Below the pieces are notes generated by a model. The model ran no database searches. It was not told where the DNA came from and worked only from the letters and a program-made list of their open reading frames with translations. A stretch of DNA of 61,662 bases from a virus: positions 1 through 61,662 of the IMG/VR virus record IMGVR_UViG_3300042343_000382. One strand, 5' to 3'. This document shows, piece after piece, positions 42,020-52,037 of the stretch. Numbering within the stretch: position 1 is the first letter of the stretch; each line of letters starts with the position of its first letter. Position numbers and translations under genes: made by a program.

Positions 42020-42071
42020 CCCGAATTATGAAGAGCTTCATCCTCTGATTAGTTCGGGTATTTTTATTTTA
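42020..42071 (+). terminator. Hairpin terminator before HNH gene 2
   Basis: CCCGAA (42020) pairs with TTCGGG (42053), with an inner ATGAAGAGCTTCAT palindrome, followed by a T-rich tract (TATTTTTATTTT). It ends the message from the metallophosphoesterase. Confidence 0.6.
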
Positions 42072-42074
42072 ATT

Positions 42075-42803
42075 ATGAATCAAACTAAAAAATGTAGCAC
42101 TTGCAAAACTGAAAAAACTTTAGATAATTTTTATTTAAATTCAAAATTGTCTTATGGAGTTCATTCAGTTTGTAAAAAATGTAGTGTTTATAAAGCTGGA
42201 ATTTGGGCAAAAAACAACCCTAAAAAAATGGCTGCAAACGGTAAAAAATATAGAGATTCAAATTTAGAAAAAGAACGATTAAGATCTAAAAAGTATAGCA
42301 ATAATAATAAAGAATCTATACAAATATATAGATTAAACTATAAACAAAAAAACAAAGATAAAATAAATGAATATGAAAGAAATAGAAGAAAAAAAGATAA
42401 TTTATTTAGAATAAAGGGAGTAACAAGATGTCTATTAAAAGACGCTTTCACTAGAGCTTGCGATGGTAAGTTTCCTAAAAAAAATAAAAGAAGTGAAGAT
42501 ATTATAGGGTGTAAGTTTGAATATCTTCTTGAAAACCTACAGAAACAATTTATAAATTGGATGAGTTGGGATAATCAAGGATATTGTAAAAATTTAAATT
42601 ATAATTGTGCTTGGCACATAGATCATATAATACCTGTATCATATGCAAAAACAGAAGAAGAGATATATTTATTAAATCACTGGTCTAACTTACAACCATT
42701 ATGTGGTAAAATAAATTTACAAAAGCAAAATACTGTTTATCCTTGCACTAATTTAGAATTGAAAATTACCTTTTGGAAAACACATTACGAAACAATACAA
42801 TAA
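42075..42803 (+). CDS. HNH homing endonuclease 2
   Basis: 242 residues, very Lys/Asn-rich. The N-terminal zinc finger has CSTCKTEK and CKKCS (residues about 8-37). The middle is a basic helix and the C-terminal HNH core is WHIDHIIPVSYA near 178, then NHWSNLQPLCGKINLQKQ. It is strongly A/T-rich and lies just behind a terminator, as expected for a free-standing homing nuclease inserted in an intergenic gap. Confidence 0.8.
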   Translation: MNQTKKCSTCKTEKTLDNFYLNSKLSYGVHSVCKKCSVYKAGIWAKNNPKKMAANGKKYRDSNLEKERLRSKKYSNNNKESIQIYRLNYKQKNKDKINEYERNRRKKDNLFRIKGVTRCLLKDAFTRACDGKFPKKNKRSEDIIGCKFEYLLENLQKQFINWMSWDNQGYCKNLNYNCAWHIDHIIPVSYAKTEEEIYLLNHWSNLQPLCGKINLQKQNTVYPCTNLELKITFWKTHYETIQ

Positions 42804-42815
42804 ACAAATTTAATT

Positions 42816-43076
42816 ATGACATATTTAGACGAACACATTATAGATATAGTGGTGAACGAGCCACAAGTATTAGAGTTTCCTAAGCTAACTGGAGACTCTA
42901 TAGTAAACAACGTCATAGAAAGCTTTATAGAGCGTTCTAACGTAGGATTTGCTAAGTATGGAACCAACTTAGATAGAAAGGATTTAAGCTTCTTAGATTG
43001 GCTGAATCACGCCCAACAGGAAGCAATGGATTTTGTACTATATTTAGAGAAACTAAAACAGGAACACAATGGGTAG
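42816..43076 (+). CDS. MazG-like nucleotide pyrophosphohydrolase domain protein
   Basis: 86 residues. The pattern GFAKYGTNLDRKDLSFLDWL then HAQQEAMDFVLYLEKL matches a small phage family with an E-x-x-D helix, related to MazG-type nucleotide hydrolases. It could adjust nucleotide pools. It overlaps the last gene of the region by 8 nt. Confidence 0.55.
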   Translation: MTYLDEHIIDIVVNEPQVLEFPKLTGDSIVNNVIESFIERSNVGFAKYGTNLDRKDLSFLDWLNHAQQEAMDFVLYLEKLKQEHNG

Positions 43077-43212
43077 AAAGTCACAAACAATAACGCCAAT
43101 GCAGAGGATAAAGATAGTGATGAACTACCTTCACCTTAGGGGCGGAAATTCAGAAAGGGTAAACAATGTTTATAGAAAGATTGTTGAAGAGAAATTTAAG
43201 GGAGCTAATTAG
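43069..43212 (+). CDS. Small basic protein ending in the convergent terminator
   Basis: 47 residues, basic (MGRKSQTITPMQRIKIVMNY at the start). Its last codons (AAG GGA GCT AAT TAG) lie in the terminator palindrome, so it ends KGAN, the same as the opposing 2126-residue protein. Confidence 0.6.
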   Translation: MGRKSQTITPMQRIKIVMNYLHLRGGNSERVNNVYRKIVEEKFKGAN

Positions 43213-43219
43213 CTCCCTT
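43198..43219. terminator. Bidirectional palindromic terminator shared by two converging genes
   Basis: An 11-bp perfect dyad (AAGGGAGCTAA on each strand), flanked by A/T-rich DNA that extends the symmetry (AAATTT ... AAATTT). The stops of the plus gene (43210-43212) and the minus gene (43205-43207) both lie inside. It ends the early and late regions against each other. Confidence 0.8.
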
Positions 43220-46200
43220 TATAAATTTAATGTATTCTTTCTTAGTCATATCACCTGGTTTGACTTCTTGAACTCCTTTATATTTTTTTATTTTATATTG
43301 ACCTTCCATAACATTTTTATACATTTGCCTAGCGTCTTGTGTATCTAATGCTTGAGATTTCACAGCTTCCTTTAATTGTTTTGTGAATTTAGTAATCTCT
43401 TCTTTAGTTAATTGGTCTATAGAACTTCTTTCAAAAGTCTCATATACATATTGTAATTGTTTTTTTTCTGGTTTACTTCCAAAGAACGCCTTTACAAAAG
43501 GTAATCTTCTCAAAGAAAACTCATCCTTATCTTTCATTTCTTTCCCGTGTACAGATTCTACAACTTCTTTAGCAGCTATCTTACCAGTGTATCCTACGTC
43601 AGATATAAACTTACCAGTTCCTCCTCCAAGCGCATCGTAATAGTGATCTAATATCTCTGGACTAATATCTATATATCCTTTCTCCATAGCACTTCCGCCA
43701 GTCCACTCGTTTAATTTTTTAGCAGTCCATAAAGATCCTGGCCTAACTGATTCAAAATACAAGTCACTTTCTTTTTTCTTAGCTCCAAATTTAGGTTGTT
43801 CAGGTTTAATTGGAGCCCCAAAGAAATTTTTATTCTCAGATTGCTGAACAAAAGGATCAAATGCTGTCGGAGCTACTGCCTGTGACAACGTAGGCCCTTG
43901 CAATGGAGATATCTGATTGTATATAGTCATAAACATTTTTGATGTTGCCTCAGTAGCATCTTTTCTTCCAGTAGCTACATCATATGTTAAATTACCTGCA
44001 TACTTAAATACATTTAATCCATAAGCCATTGGAAGTAGTAATGGTTCTTGTTTAGAATCTTTTGGATTTACTAATACAAAATTTCTTTCTTTTATACCAT
44101 CATCTATCTTTTCATCGTCGTCATCATCTCCTCCTAAATGAGAGTTAAGCGCTGCCTCTAAAATACCATAAGCAAACATACCTCCAGCTATAGTTCTAGC
44201 TGTTTTAGATTTAGATAATGATGTCGCCATTCTTACCGTACCACTAAGTCCAGCGGTAGCAAATAAATACAGACTATCCATTAATCCTCCCCACGTACCT
44301 TTATTCTCAAAGTTTACTGTTATATTCTTAGCGGCTCTTGCTGCTTCTTCAGTAGATACTCCTGCATCTTTTAACGCCTTAAATGTACTAAGCCTTACTG
44401 ACTGTTCTACTACAGACTGAGCAAGCATAAGCGTGTTACCTAACTTATTTAAAGCTGCAGTATACATCTTCTCTCCCTTGTTTATTTTATTAATATCTTT
44501 TCTCAAGCTATCAACATACTCCTCAAGTGTTTCTTTTTGAAACCAAGAAACCTTACCACCACTATCTCTATATTCTTTAGCTAATTTAGCCCACTCAGAA
44601 TCATATTTGCCTTTTGAGTCTTGTATAATACCTTGACCTGCAGACTTTAAATTTTTAGGATTAGCTATTTGTCCTGTAACATTTTTTATATCCAAGTCTT
44701 TTATCTCTGACTGTATATTTATAAGTGCTGACTGGTAATCTCTTAAGAAGTTAGTAATCAAAAAGTTAGGGTTCATTAAAGTAGCAGTGGATCTTATCCA
44801 ACTATTTACTATATAAAGACCTCTTATACCTCTTTGAATACCTTGACTTTGAAGAGCGTCTCTCATAGCCTTATCTTTAATTTCTACATAAACTGGCTTA
44901 CCATCTACCTTTAACTCTACAGAATCATTAATTAGTTTTTGTGATGTGGTTGGTAACATATATTTTATATCGCCATTAGAATCTAAAATAGCTGTATATT
45001 TAGGTTTATGCACCTCAAATACTTCGTTATTTTTATCAAGTTCGGCAAGATTTATTAACGCTTGTGCCGCTTGGTTTCTTTCTCCTCTTGCTACTGTATT
45101 TTGATACTCAAACATAGAAGAAAATATAGGATTATATCTGTCTGTATATTTATATAAATCACTACCCTTAGCCTTAAATATATCTCTACCTTTAACACTT
45201 GCTCCTGCTCCTGCTCCTCCAGCTCTTTTTGTCATAGCCTTTTCAACTACTTGAAGAGGAACATAGTTCTTATATTGAGTCTGTAATTTATCGTATAACT
45301 CTTGATCTATAAGACCATACTTTAATTTATCGTCAAGAGAAGGTTTAATTACATTATCTCTAAACTCTTTTGCGTACTTATCAAATAATTCTTTTTTACC
45401 AGACTTCTCTACATTATCTATAATTTCTTGAGCCTGTTCGTTTGTCATACCACTACCAGCTTCTTTAAGCAATTTAACCTTTCCTTGTCCAGATATTAAT
45501 TTCTTTAACTCATTCTCGTATCTCGTTTTTAATGATTGAGTTTCAGCATTCTTTATCTTTTCATTTAAAGCGTCTACTTCTTTTTTAAAGTTTTCTTCTC
45601 TTTCAGTGGCGTTAGCTAAATTTCTTTCTTCAGCGTGCAATGCATACATATAAGTACCTAACTGGTCAATATCTACACCGTCTTTTTTAGCTCTATTAGC
45701 CCAAGACTCTTTATTACTTTTATCAAAAATTTCTTTTTGTTTATCCTCTATAATGTTTATAGTCTTTCCAACTAACAACTCAAACTTCAAGGCAACATTA
45801 GCTTCCTTAAGTATCTTTATACCTAAAGCGCCTTCCATTTGCTCTTGAACATCTTTGACTCTTATCATCTTATTTTGAAAAGCCTGTATAAATTTCTTAA
45901 GCCAGTTTTGATCTTTTAGGTCTATTAACTTAGGAGCCTGTGCTGCTTGATCAATAGCCTGAGATGTTGAGTACTTACTAACAGAATTATAGTATAGGTC
46001 TTTCTTTTGTTCTTCAGTTAAAGAATTGAAATCATTATCTTTAGACATTTCATTAAAGAAGTCATCCATATTGGCAATGCCTTTAGATATTACATCTAAT
46101 CCTTTTGCTTCCATTTCTAATGGCTTCTGAGTAGACTGATAATAATTAGCAAAATCTTTTTCTATTGAGGCTCTTTTATCTTCACCTAATAAATTAACCA

Positions 46201-49200
46201 TATCATTAATAGCTTCCTTAACAGCTTCAGCAAACTCAATGCCTTTATCCATTAACTCACCTGTCTTTTCGATAGCCTTGGCTAATGCTTCTTTCATAGT
46301 ATCAGCATCAACACCTTGTTTTTTACCACCCTCAATATTAGCCTTAAGCCAATCAGGTAAATCTAAACTTCTTACTTTATCAGCTAACTCTTTTGCTTTC
46401 TCTGTATTTTTTTTAGTTGGCTCCGTAGGTTTAGTTTCAGAAGGAATTATTTTAGATGTTGGAGCTTCAGTTCTTCTTTGTTCGGGCTCATATGCAACTG
46501 CCTCAGCATAAGCATCTTTTAATTCTTGAGATATATCAGATTCCTCAATCATTGTTGTTATCTCGTCCTGAGATAACTTAGGAAAATCTTCTCTAAGACT
46601 GTAAAGTTTGTCATAATTATTCTGAGTATTTCTCTCTTTATTTATATTATCGTAAACCTCTTTTAATTTAACATCTTTAGATTCAGGTATAATAGACTTA
46701 AACCCTTTATCTTTATTACTTACAAAATCTTCTTTGAAAGGTTTAATAATTTTATTACCTTCCATCTCCTTAACATCAATTGGTTTTAACGGCTCTGTAG
46801 TTTGCGCTCTTGTTGTATCCTTCCATTCACCTACAACCATCTTAAAACCCTTATCACCTGCAATTTTTGTAACTTGAGCAAACTGGTCATTAGGCGTAAA
46901 CGCCTGTCCTGGAAACTCTTTCTCAAACTTAGATCTAGCCTCTTCAATAAGATTTAATGGATCTGCATTAAAATCATAAACTTCAGATTCTGGAATTTTA
47001 ACCATATGAGTATTTCCAGACACTATACTCTCAGCTATATTTTCAGCTGGATAATACATAGATACTCCATTCACTCTACCAATAGCAGTTTTTTCTTCAG
47101 CTGATGTTACGTTTCTAGGATTTGTACCGTACTTATTAGGCTCAATAGTTTCTAGTGTAGTAGGTGATGTATGATAAAACACATAATTACCTTCATTGTC
47201 TTGAGTAAGGTTAGCCACATTTGAAGATGTTTCTGGAGATATGCCTTTAACTTCAACAGGCTTAATCTCCTCTACCTTAACCTCGGCAGGAGCGTTCACA
47301 CTCATCTCTTCAGCTGTAGTTTTACTACTAAGTATGTTTACTCGCTCATCCTCAACTAACTTGAATTGAGACTTTAAACTGTTTAATAAATCTTTCTTTG
47401 TATTTACATCAATAGTTTTATCATCTGTTATTTCAGAAGCCTTAGCTCTTAATTCTGACTGCTCCTTCTCTATTTTTGCAATCCTACTCTTACCAGCATC
47501 AGACATACTTTCTATAGAAGAAACAACCTTATTTACTATAGCTCCGCTCTCAGCATTTAATCCAGCTATTTTATTTTTAGCCACAGACTTTACCTCCTCA
47601 GAAACATTTTTATCACCTATTAATTTATTAAGGTTTAATATTTGTTTTGAGTTGTTATCTAGTGTGTTAGTGTATTCTGGTATAGCAAATGGTTTTATAA
47701 CTGCGCCAGCTATATGAGGAGATGACTGAAGCATTGAAGTCATTAGGAATGTATCCTTTAGTATATCTTCTGAGTTATCAAAAATACCTACTTCATTTTT
47801 TCCTAAAAAATATTTATTTAATGCGTTTTGTGAAACATTAGTAAACAACTCTCCAGCATTTTCTTTAAATTGATCCTTAGAGTAATCCTTACCAGTCCTT
47901 AAAAAGTTATTAAATGTAGAATTCGTTAATTCTCTCTTTAATACATCATCAGCATTTATTGCAGATGTAGCTAACCCTGCCTTCTTTAATATACCTACGG
48001 TAGGTATTTCAGACACTACCTCTGCAGCACCCCATAACAATGGTATAGAAACCATCTGTAGGTCATCATATTTAGCTGTCCCATTAAGGACCTCTTGCTT
48101 CATATCAAACCTTTTTTGTGCCATACTAGTAGCGCCCATAACTGCTAATCCTGGATTTCCAGTAGATGCAGCAACAAGATTAGGAACCTGAACAGCAAAA
48201 ACATCTGAAGACCAGTTAATAAAATCATTTACATTGTTTACGTCCTTTATGTCTTTTCTAAATGTATCACTTAATCCGCTTATATTATTTACTGTTTCTG
48301 TAACTAACTCGTCCTTAGATTTTTTTAATCTATTTATGTATTCAGGATTGTTTTCAGATTCAGGAAGTATAAAGTCAGCTATCATATCTCCAGTAGTTAC
48401 CAAGGCATTTAAAGTTCCCTGAGTAACCCTTCCAGATATGTTATACAACATATCGTAGTTTCTCTTTAACAATTCAACTTCTTCTTCAGCACTTCCGTGC
48501 TCTCTATCTAATCCATATATAGACTTATCTAACTTTTTAATATATTCAGTGTTAGATTTTATTCTATTCTCTACATTATCTATTTCATTTTGATCCTGAT
48601 TAGCTTGTTGTAATTGGTATAATCTTATGTAGTCGTTCTCTAATGATGCTAAATAAGAGTCTCTAACCTTTACTACCTTCTTAGTATTATCTTCAATAGT
48701 TTTAAGGTCATCTACCTTATTAAATTGTAGATTATTTTTTACATCCTCAGGTATAGATTCTAAGTAGTCATCAGTTTGAGAGTTTCTAAGACTCTTAGCT
48801 TTATTTTCTATAGCTAACTGATAAGCCTTAAAGTTTACCTCTTCTTCTGTTAATTTTGAATTCTTAGGGTCTGATTTAACCTCTGAAATTTCTTTAACTA
48901 TTGGATTTTTTTCTATTTGAACTGCACTTATATCTTGAGGAGTTAAGTCCGCTAGTTTACCTATGCCAGATACAACAGTATTATATGCAGATGATAGCCC
49001 AGATTTTATAACATTTAAAAATCCAGTGTTATTAACCTCTGCATCTACTTCTTCTTTTGCTTTTGATGTATAATTATTTAAGTCTCTTACACTATTGAAC
49101 TGATATGTAAATACATCATCAACAGGTTCTTCTATAGGGGTCTTCTTTTTAAGAGCTTTAAGACGTTCAAGTTCCTTTCTGTTTCTCTCCTGCTCCTCTA

Positions 49201-49585
49201 CATTAAACTTCTGACCTAACTTTAAATTTGTTTTCTTTTCAAGATACTTTATAGATTGCTCTGTATCAATAGGAGTAGATGGAGGAACGAACGCTTCTGA
49301 TTTAAGTCCGTCTCCATACATAATAGATGTAGGTCTTTGTTGTTGCTCCTGTCCGAATAGCTTAGTTGGACCACCTAAAGCAACCGAAGCCTGCGCTCTT
49401 GTTGGTGGCTCTGTATCCGATGAAGTACCTTGCTGAATAGGTCTCGTAGGAGATACCCCAGCTTTTTCTTGTGGAGTGGATTCTGAAGATCCTTTTTTTT
49501 TTATAGGTATACCAAACTCATCAACAGATTTTTTGGCAACAGCGGGCTTTTTAATTGGAATTCCGAATTCGTCAACTTCGTCCAT
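43205..49585 (-). CDS. Giant polyvalent virion protein (ejected), with ART-like and PLxRFG-type regions
   Basis: 2126 residues. The N-terminus carries two copies of VDEFGIPIKK and a GVSPTRPI motif. The region about 780-935 (FYHTSPTTLETIEPNKYGTN, VYDFNADPLNLIEEA) resembles toxin-like domains, possibly ADP-ribosyltransferase-like, in large phage polyvalent proteins. The C-terminal third has the MNPNFLITNFLRDYQSAL segment typical of PLxRFG-type proteins, then a hydrophobic helix (TARTIAGGMFAYGILEAAL). It probably is packaged and injected with DNA. Confidence 0.6.
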   Translation of the reverse strand: MDEVDEFGIPIKKPAVAKKSVDEFGIPIKKKGSSESTPQEKAGVSPTRPIQQGTSSDTEPPTRAQASVALGGPTKLFGQEQQQRPTSIMYGDGLKSEAFVPPSTPIDTEQSIKYLEKKTNLKLGQKFNVEEQERNRKELERLKALKKKTPIEEPVDDVFTYQFNSVRDLNNYTSKAKEEVDAEVNNTGFLNVIKSGLSSAYNTVVSGIGKLADLTPQDISAVQIEKNPIVKEISEVKSDPKNSKLTEEEVNFKAYQLAIENKAKSLRNSQTDDYLESIPEDVKNNLQFNKVDDLKTIEDNTKKVVKVRDSYLASLENDYIRLYQLQQANQDQNEIDNVENRIKSNTEYIKKLDKSIYGLDREHGSAEEEVELLKRNYDMLYNISGRVTQGTLNALVTTGDMIADFILPESENNPEYINRLKKSKDELVTETVNNISGLSDTFRKDIKDVNNVNDFINWSSDVFAVQVPNLVAASTGNPGLAVMGATSMAQKRFDMKQEVLNGTAKYDDLQMVSIPLLWGAAEVVSEIPTVGILKKAGLATSAINADDVLKRELTNSTFNNFLRTGKDYSKDQFKENAGELFTNVSQNALNKYFLGKNEVGIFDNSEDILKDTFLMTSMLQSSPHIAGAVIKPFAIPEYTNTLDNNSKQILNLNKLIGDKNVSEEVKSVAKNKIAGLNAESGAIVNKVVSSIESMSDAGKSRIAKIEKEQSELRAKASEITDDKTIDVNTKKDLLNSLKSQFKLVEDERVNILSSKTTAEEMSVNAPAEVKVEEIKPVEVKGISPETSSNVANLTQDNEGNYVFYHTSPTTLETIEPNKYGTNPRNVTSAEEKTAIGRVNGVSMYYPAENIAESIVSGNTHMVKIPESEVYDFNADPLNLIEEARSKFEKEFPGQAFTPNDQFAQVTKIAGDKGFKMVVGEWKDTTRAQTTEPLKPIDVKEMEGNKIIKPFKEDFVSNKDKGFKSIIPESKDVKLKEVYDNINKERNTQNNYDKLYSLREDFPKLSQDEITTMIEESDISQELKDAYAEAVAYEPEQRRTEAPTSKIIPSETKPTEPTKKNTEKAKELADKVRSLDLPDWLKANIEGGKKQGVDADTMKEALAKAIEKTGELMDKGIEFAEAVKEAINDMVNLLGEDKRASIEKDFANYYQSTQKPLEMEAKGLDVISKGIANMDDFFNEMSKDNDFNSLTEEQKKDLYYNSVSKYSTSQAIDQAAQAPKLIDLKDQNWLKKFIQAFQNKMIRVKDVQEQMEGALGIKILKEANVALKFELLVGKTINIIEDKQKEIFDKSNKESWANRAKKDGVDIDQLGTYMYALHAEERNLANATEREENFKKEVDALNEKIKNAETQSLKTRYENELKKLISGQGKVKLLKEAGSGMTNEQAQEIIDNVEKSGKKELFDKYAKEFRDNVIKPSLDDKLKYGLIDQELYDKLQTQYKNYVPLQVVEKAMTKRAGGAGAGASVKGRDIFKAKGSDLYKYTDRYNPIFSSMFEYQNTVARGERNQAAQALINLAELDKNNEVFEVHKPKYTAILDSNGDIKYMLPTTSQKLINDSVELKVDGKPVYVEIKDKAMRDALQSQGIQRGIRGLYIVNSWIRSTATLMNPNFLITNFLRDYQSALINIQSEIKDLDIKNVTGQIANPKNLKSAGQGIIQDSKGKYDSEWAKLAKEYRDSGGKVSWFQKETLEEYVDSLRKDINKINKGEKMYTAALNKLGNTLMLAQSVVEQSVRLSTFKALKDAGVSTEEAARAAKNITVNFENKGTWGGLMDSLYLFATAGLSGTVRMATSLSKSKTARTIAGGMFAYGILEAALNSHLGGDDDDDEKIDDGIKERNFVLVNPKDSKQEPLLLPMAYGLNVFKYAGNLTYDVATGRKDATEATSKMFMTIYNQISPLQGPTLSQAVAPTAFDPFVQQSENKNFFGAPIKPEQPKFGAKKKESDLYFESVRPGSLWTAKKLNEWTGGSAMEKGYIDISPEILDHYYDALGGGTGKFISDVGYTGKIAAKEVVESVHGKEMKDKDEFSLRRLPFVKAFFGSKPEKKQLQYVYETFERSSIDQLTKEEITKFTKQLKEAVKSQALDTQDARQMYKNVMEGQYKIKKYKGVQEVKPGDMTKKEYIKFIKGAN

Positions 49586-49586
49586 A

Positions 49587-51182
49587 CTATTCTATTTTAA
49601 CTCCTTTTTGTTTTAATAATTTTTCGTATTCAATTGCAGAATATCCAGCTGCTGCAGCTTTTGCTGCTAAATCACTTCTCTTTATAACCGTTTTTGTTTG
49701 TGTTGCCTTACCGCCTTTTACAGGTCTTGTAGGACTCATTCCTTTTTGCTCTTCTATTAAAAATTCTCTAGCCTGATCTAAACTTTGAAAAGTTTCCCCT
49801 GGTCTACCTGGTATTGGAATACGAGTTATAATGTCCTCCATTTGAGCCCCGTTAACACTATCCCATAAACCTTCAGTTTTAATTCTTTTACCATTTATTA
49901 CTGGAGTACTTGTAAATTTAGTTCTTTTAGTTTCAGTAGCTGTTCCTTTTTCAAAATCTACACCTGAACCTGTAGTTTTACCAACAACATTGTATCCATT
50001 AATAACTAACTGACCATTTCTTAAAGCAACTGATTTTATTTCTTGCATAATTCCAGGACCTTGAGATATTCTTACATTACTAAGACTAAACGTTGGACCT
50101 GCTAATTTATTGGTTTTTTGACCATACATAGGCACTACTTTACCTACAGTTGGTATATCTTCTGGTTTAGGACCTTTATCCCCAGCAGGAGCTCTTTGAG
50201 GAGCGAATCTTTCCATTCCAGTCTCCTTAATTCCAGTCTGAGCGATAAGGTATTCTCTAACAACCTCTCTAGTTCTTTTTGTCATATTAGTGTCTATGAT
50301 AGGAATCATCTCACCAGCTCCGTTATTCTTAAGACCTATATTCTTACCACTAGAAGCACCCTCTCCTGTAATTTTATATGTTCCGTCAGTATCAGTCAAG
50401 ATACTAGCGTATCCCTTCTCATTCTTAGCGATAGCCTCTGTTATGTTGTTTACAAGATCATCAAATTCTTTGAAATTCTCTAACTGCTCTCTTGTCTCTA
50501 TCCTACCATCTCTGATCAATTGAACAAAAGGCTTCATTTTCTCAGCATACTTATTCGTCTCAGCTAAGACATCTATCTTTTTATCATCAAAGTTCTTAAC
50601 CTCTACAAGTGTAGACATAGGAACCATCCCAAGAGGACCTTCCTTAACTTTTCCCTTATCATCTAACTCAGCCACGTACAGTCTTCCGTCATTAGGGTTG
50701 TGTATCAGCTTCTTATCTTTAAAATTCTGAAATCCACCCTTCCACTTCTGCATAAAGTCTGCATAGGCAGATGTCTTTCCTTCCTGAACATCCTTTAGGT
50801 ACTTGTCATAGTCAGCACCGTAAGTCTTTGTAAACTGATTTAGTTGACCTATACTGGCTGATGTATTCTGGTTGGCTATAGTAAAGTCAGATCTTGATAT
50901 TTGACCAGACTCTAACTTCTTTTGTAATTCAAATACGTTTCTTTTAGTGTCATAACCCATATTGGTTATAAGTGCATTAAGATTAGGATCGCTTGTTAGA
51001 CTTACCTCGTTAGCCTTTGTAAGGATATCGTTAGTAAGCTTCTTATCAAACTCTCTATTCTCGTAACGCTGCTGCTCCTGATTCTGTAGGTTCTGGTTTA
51101 CGTTGCTGATTACAGTACCCCAATCAAGCGTTGGAGCTGCACCTATCTCTGATGGATTCTGATACTTATAGTAAGTAGCCAT
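49587..51182 (-). CDS. Putative internal virion / cargo protein
   Basis: 531 residues, largely helical and Lys/Glu-rich in the first two thirds. Near residue 488 it has GMSPTRPVKGG, close to GVSPTRPIQQG of the next giant protein. It is followed 1 nt later by that gene. The position after the tail and before the giant protein is that of ejected cargo proteins in podophages. No enzymatic motif was recognised. Confidence 0.5.
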   Translation of the reverse strand: MATYYKYQNPSEIGAAPTLDWGTVISNVNQNLQNQEQQRYENREFDKKLTNDILTKANEVSLTSDPNLNALITNMGYDTKRNVFELQKKLESGQISRSDFTIANQNTSASIGQLNQFTKTYGADYDKYLKDVQEGKTSAYADFMQKWKGGFQNFKDKKLIHNPNDGRLYVAELDDKGKVKEGPLGMVPMSTLVEVKNFDDKKIDVLAETNKYAEKMKPFVQLIRDGRIETREQLENFKEFDDLVNNITEAIAKNEKGYASILTDTDGTYKITGEGASSGKNIGLKNNGAGEMIPIIDTNMTKRTREVVREYLIAQTGIKETGMERFAPQRAPAGDKGPKPEDIPTVGKVVPMYGQKTNKLAGPTFSLSNVRISQGPGIMQEIKSVALRNGQLVINGYNVVGKTTGSGVDFEKGTATETKRTKFTSTPVINGKRIKTEGLWDSVNGAQMEDIITRIPIPGRPGETFQSLDQAREFLIEEQKGMSPTRPVKGGKATQTKTVIKRSDLAAKAAAAGYSAIEYEKLLKQKGVKIE

Positions 51183-51185
51183 TGA

Positions 51186-52007
51186 TTATACTGTATATGT
51201 TTTTAAAAACTGTGCAAATGCTTGCATCATCTTAGGATCCATTCCTTGTGTGTTTTGCGAGGCTGGCTTTGCAAAAGAAGTACCTCCTAATAAAGTTTGT
51301 AGTTGATCTCCTGCATTAGCAAGTCCTCCGTAAGTTCCAACCATTCCAGCTCCCTGAGTTATCATTCCTCCAATCCCTTGAAGTCCAGCTTGTTGTTGAG
51401 CTATCATAGCCTTCTCTGCAGCCATAGCAGCGATCTGAGCTCCTTGAGCCTCCTCTAAGTCTAATTTTGCTAGGTCTTGATTTATTGCCATTCCAGCCCC
51501 AGCCTTAGTCATAGCATCAGTATAAATTCTGTCGGCAAGAGCCTCTCTTGTCTTTGCTTGTCCTTCAATAGTTGCCTCCTGAACTCCCTGAATTCCTCCA
51601 ATCAGAATACGTGGATCCTGAGACAATGCCTCTACAGCCTGTGTATTAGCAGCAATACCCTCTCTAAATTGTCTGTCGTAAGCTTGTAATGGAACCTGTA
51701 CCGCTTCATATAAATTTTGTTCCTTTCTTCTTCTAGCGTCCTCAGCAAGTCTTTCAGCCTCTCTTTGAGCTCCTCTCATAGCTGCTTTCTGTTTACTAGC
51801 ATCTACAAAAGACATAATTGTTGAAGCAGCTGTAAGTCCTAAGCCTACAAAAGGCATAGCTGCTGCTAAACCTGACGCAGGGCCAGCTAAAGCTGCAGCA
51901 CCACCTAGCAATCCTTGAGCATTTCCTGCCATACTTTGAATAGTAGGAGTACCACCTACTCCAGCTGGTATAGCATTAGCGTATTGTGAAAAATTGTAAT
52001 CTGGCAT
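51186..52007 (-). CDS. Putative internal virion protein (ejection)
   Basis: 273 residues, Ala/Gly/Met-rich. A hydrophobic segment at about 33-67 (GLAAAMPFVGLGLTAASTIM) precedes an Arg/Glu coiled coil (AAMRGAQREAERLAEDARRR) and Ala/Gln-rich helices. This is like T7 gp14- or crAss-like cargo proteins that insert into the envelope during ejection. A TATCTTTG box lies 17 nt upstream. Confidence 0.55.
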   Translation of the reverse strand: MPDYNFSQYANAIPAGVGGTPTIQSMAGNAQGLLGGAAALAGPASGLAAAMPFVGLGLTAASTIMSFVDASKQKAAMRGAQREAERLAEDARRRKEQNLYEAVQVPLQAYDRQFREGIAANTQAVEALSQDPRILIGGIQGVQEATIEGQAKTREALADRIYTDAMTKAGAGMAINQDLAKLDLEEAQGAQIAAMAAEKAMIAQQQAGLQGIGGMITQGAGMVGTYGGLANAGDQLQTLLGGTSFAKPASQNTQGMDPKMMQAFAQFLKTYTV

Positions 52008-52023
52008 AATTCTATATATTTTA

Positions 52024-52031
52024 CAAAGATA
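52024..52031 (-). promoter_or_regulatory. Candidate late promoter box (TATCTTTG)
   Basis: The minus strand reads TATCTTTGTAAAAT, 17 nt before the internal virion protein gene. It matches the other late boxes over the first 13 nt. It would give a separate start for the cargo block. Confidence 0.5.
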
Positions 52032-52037
52032 ATAATT

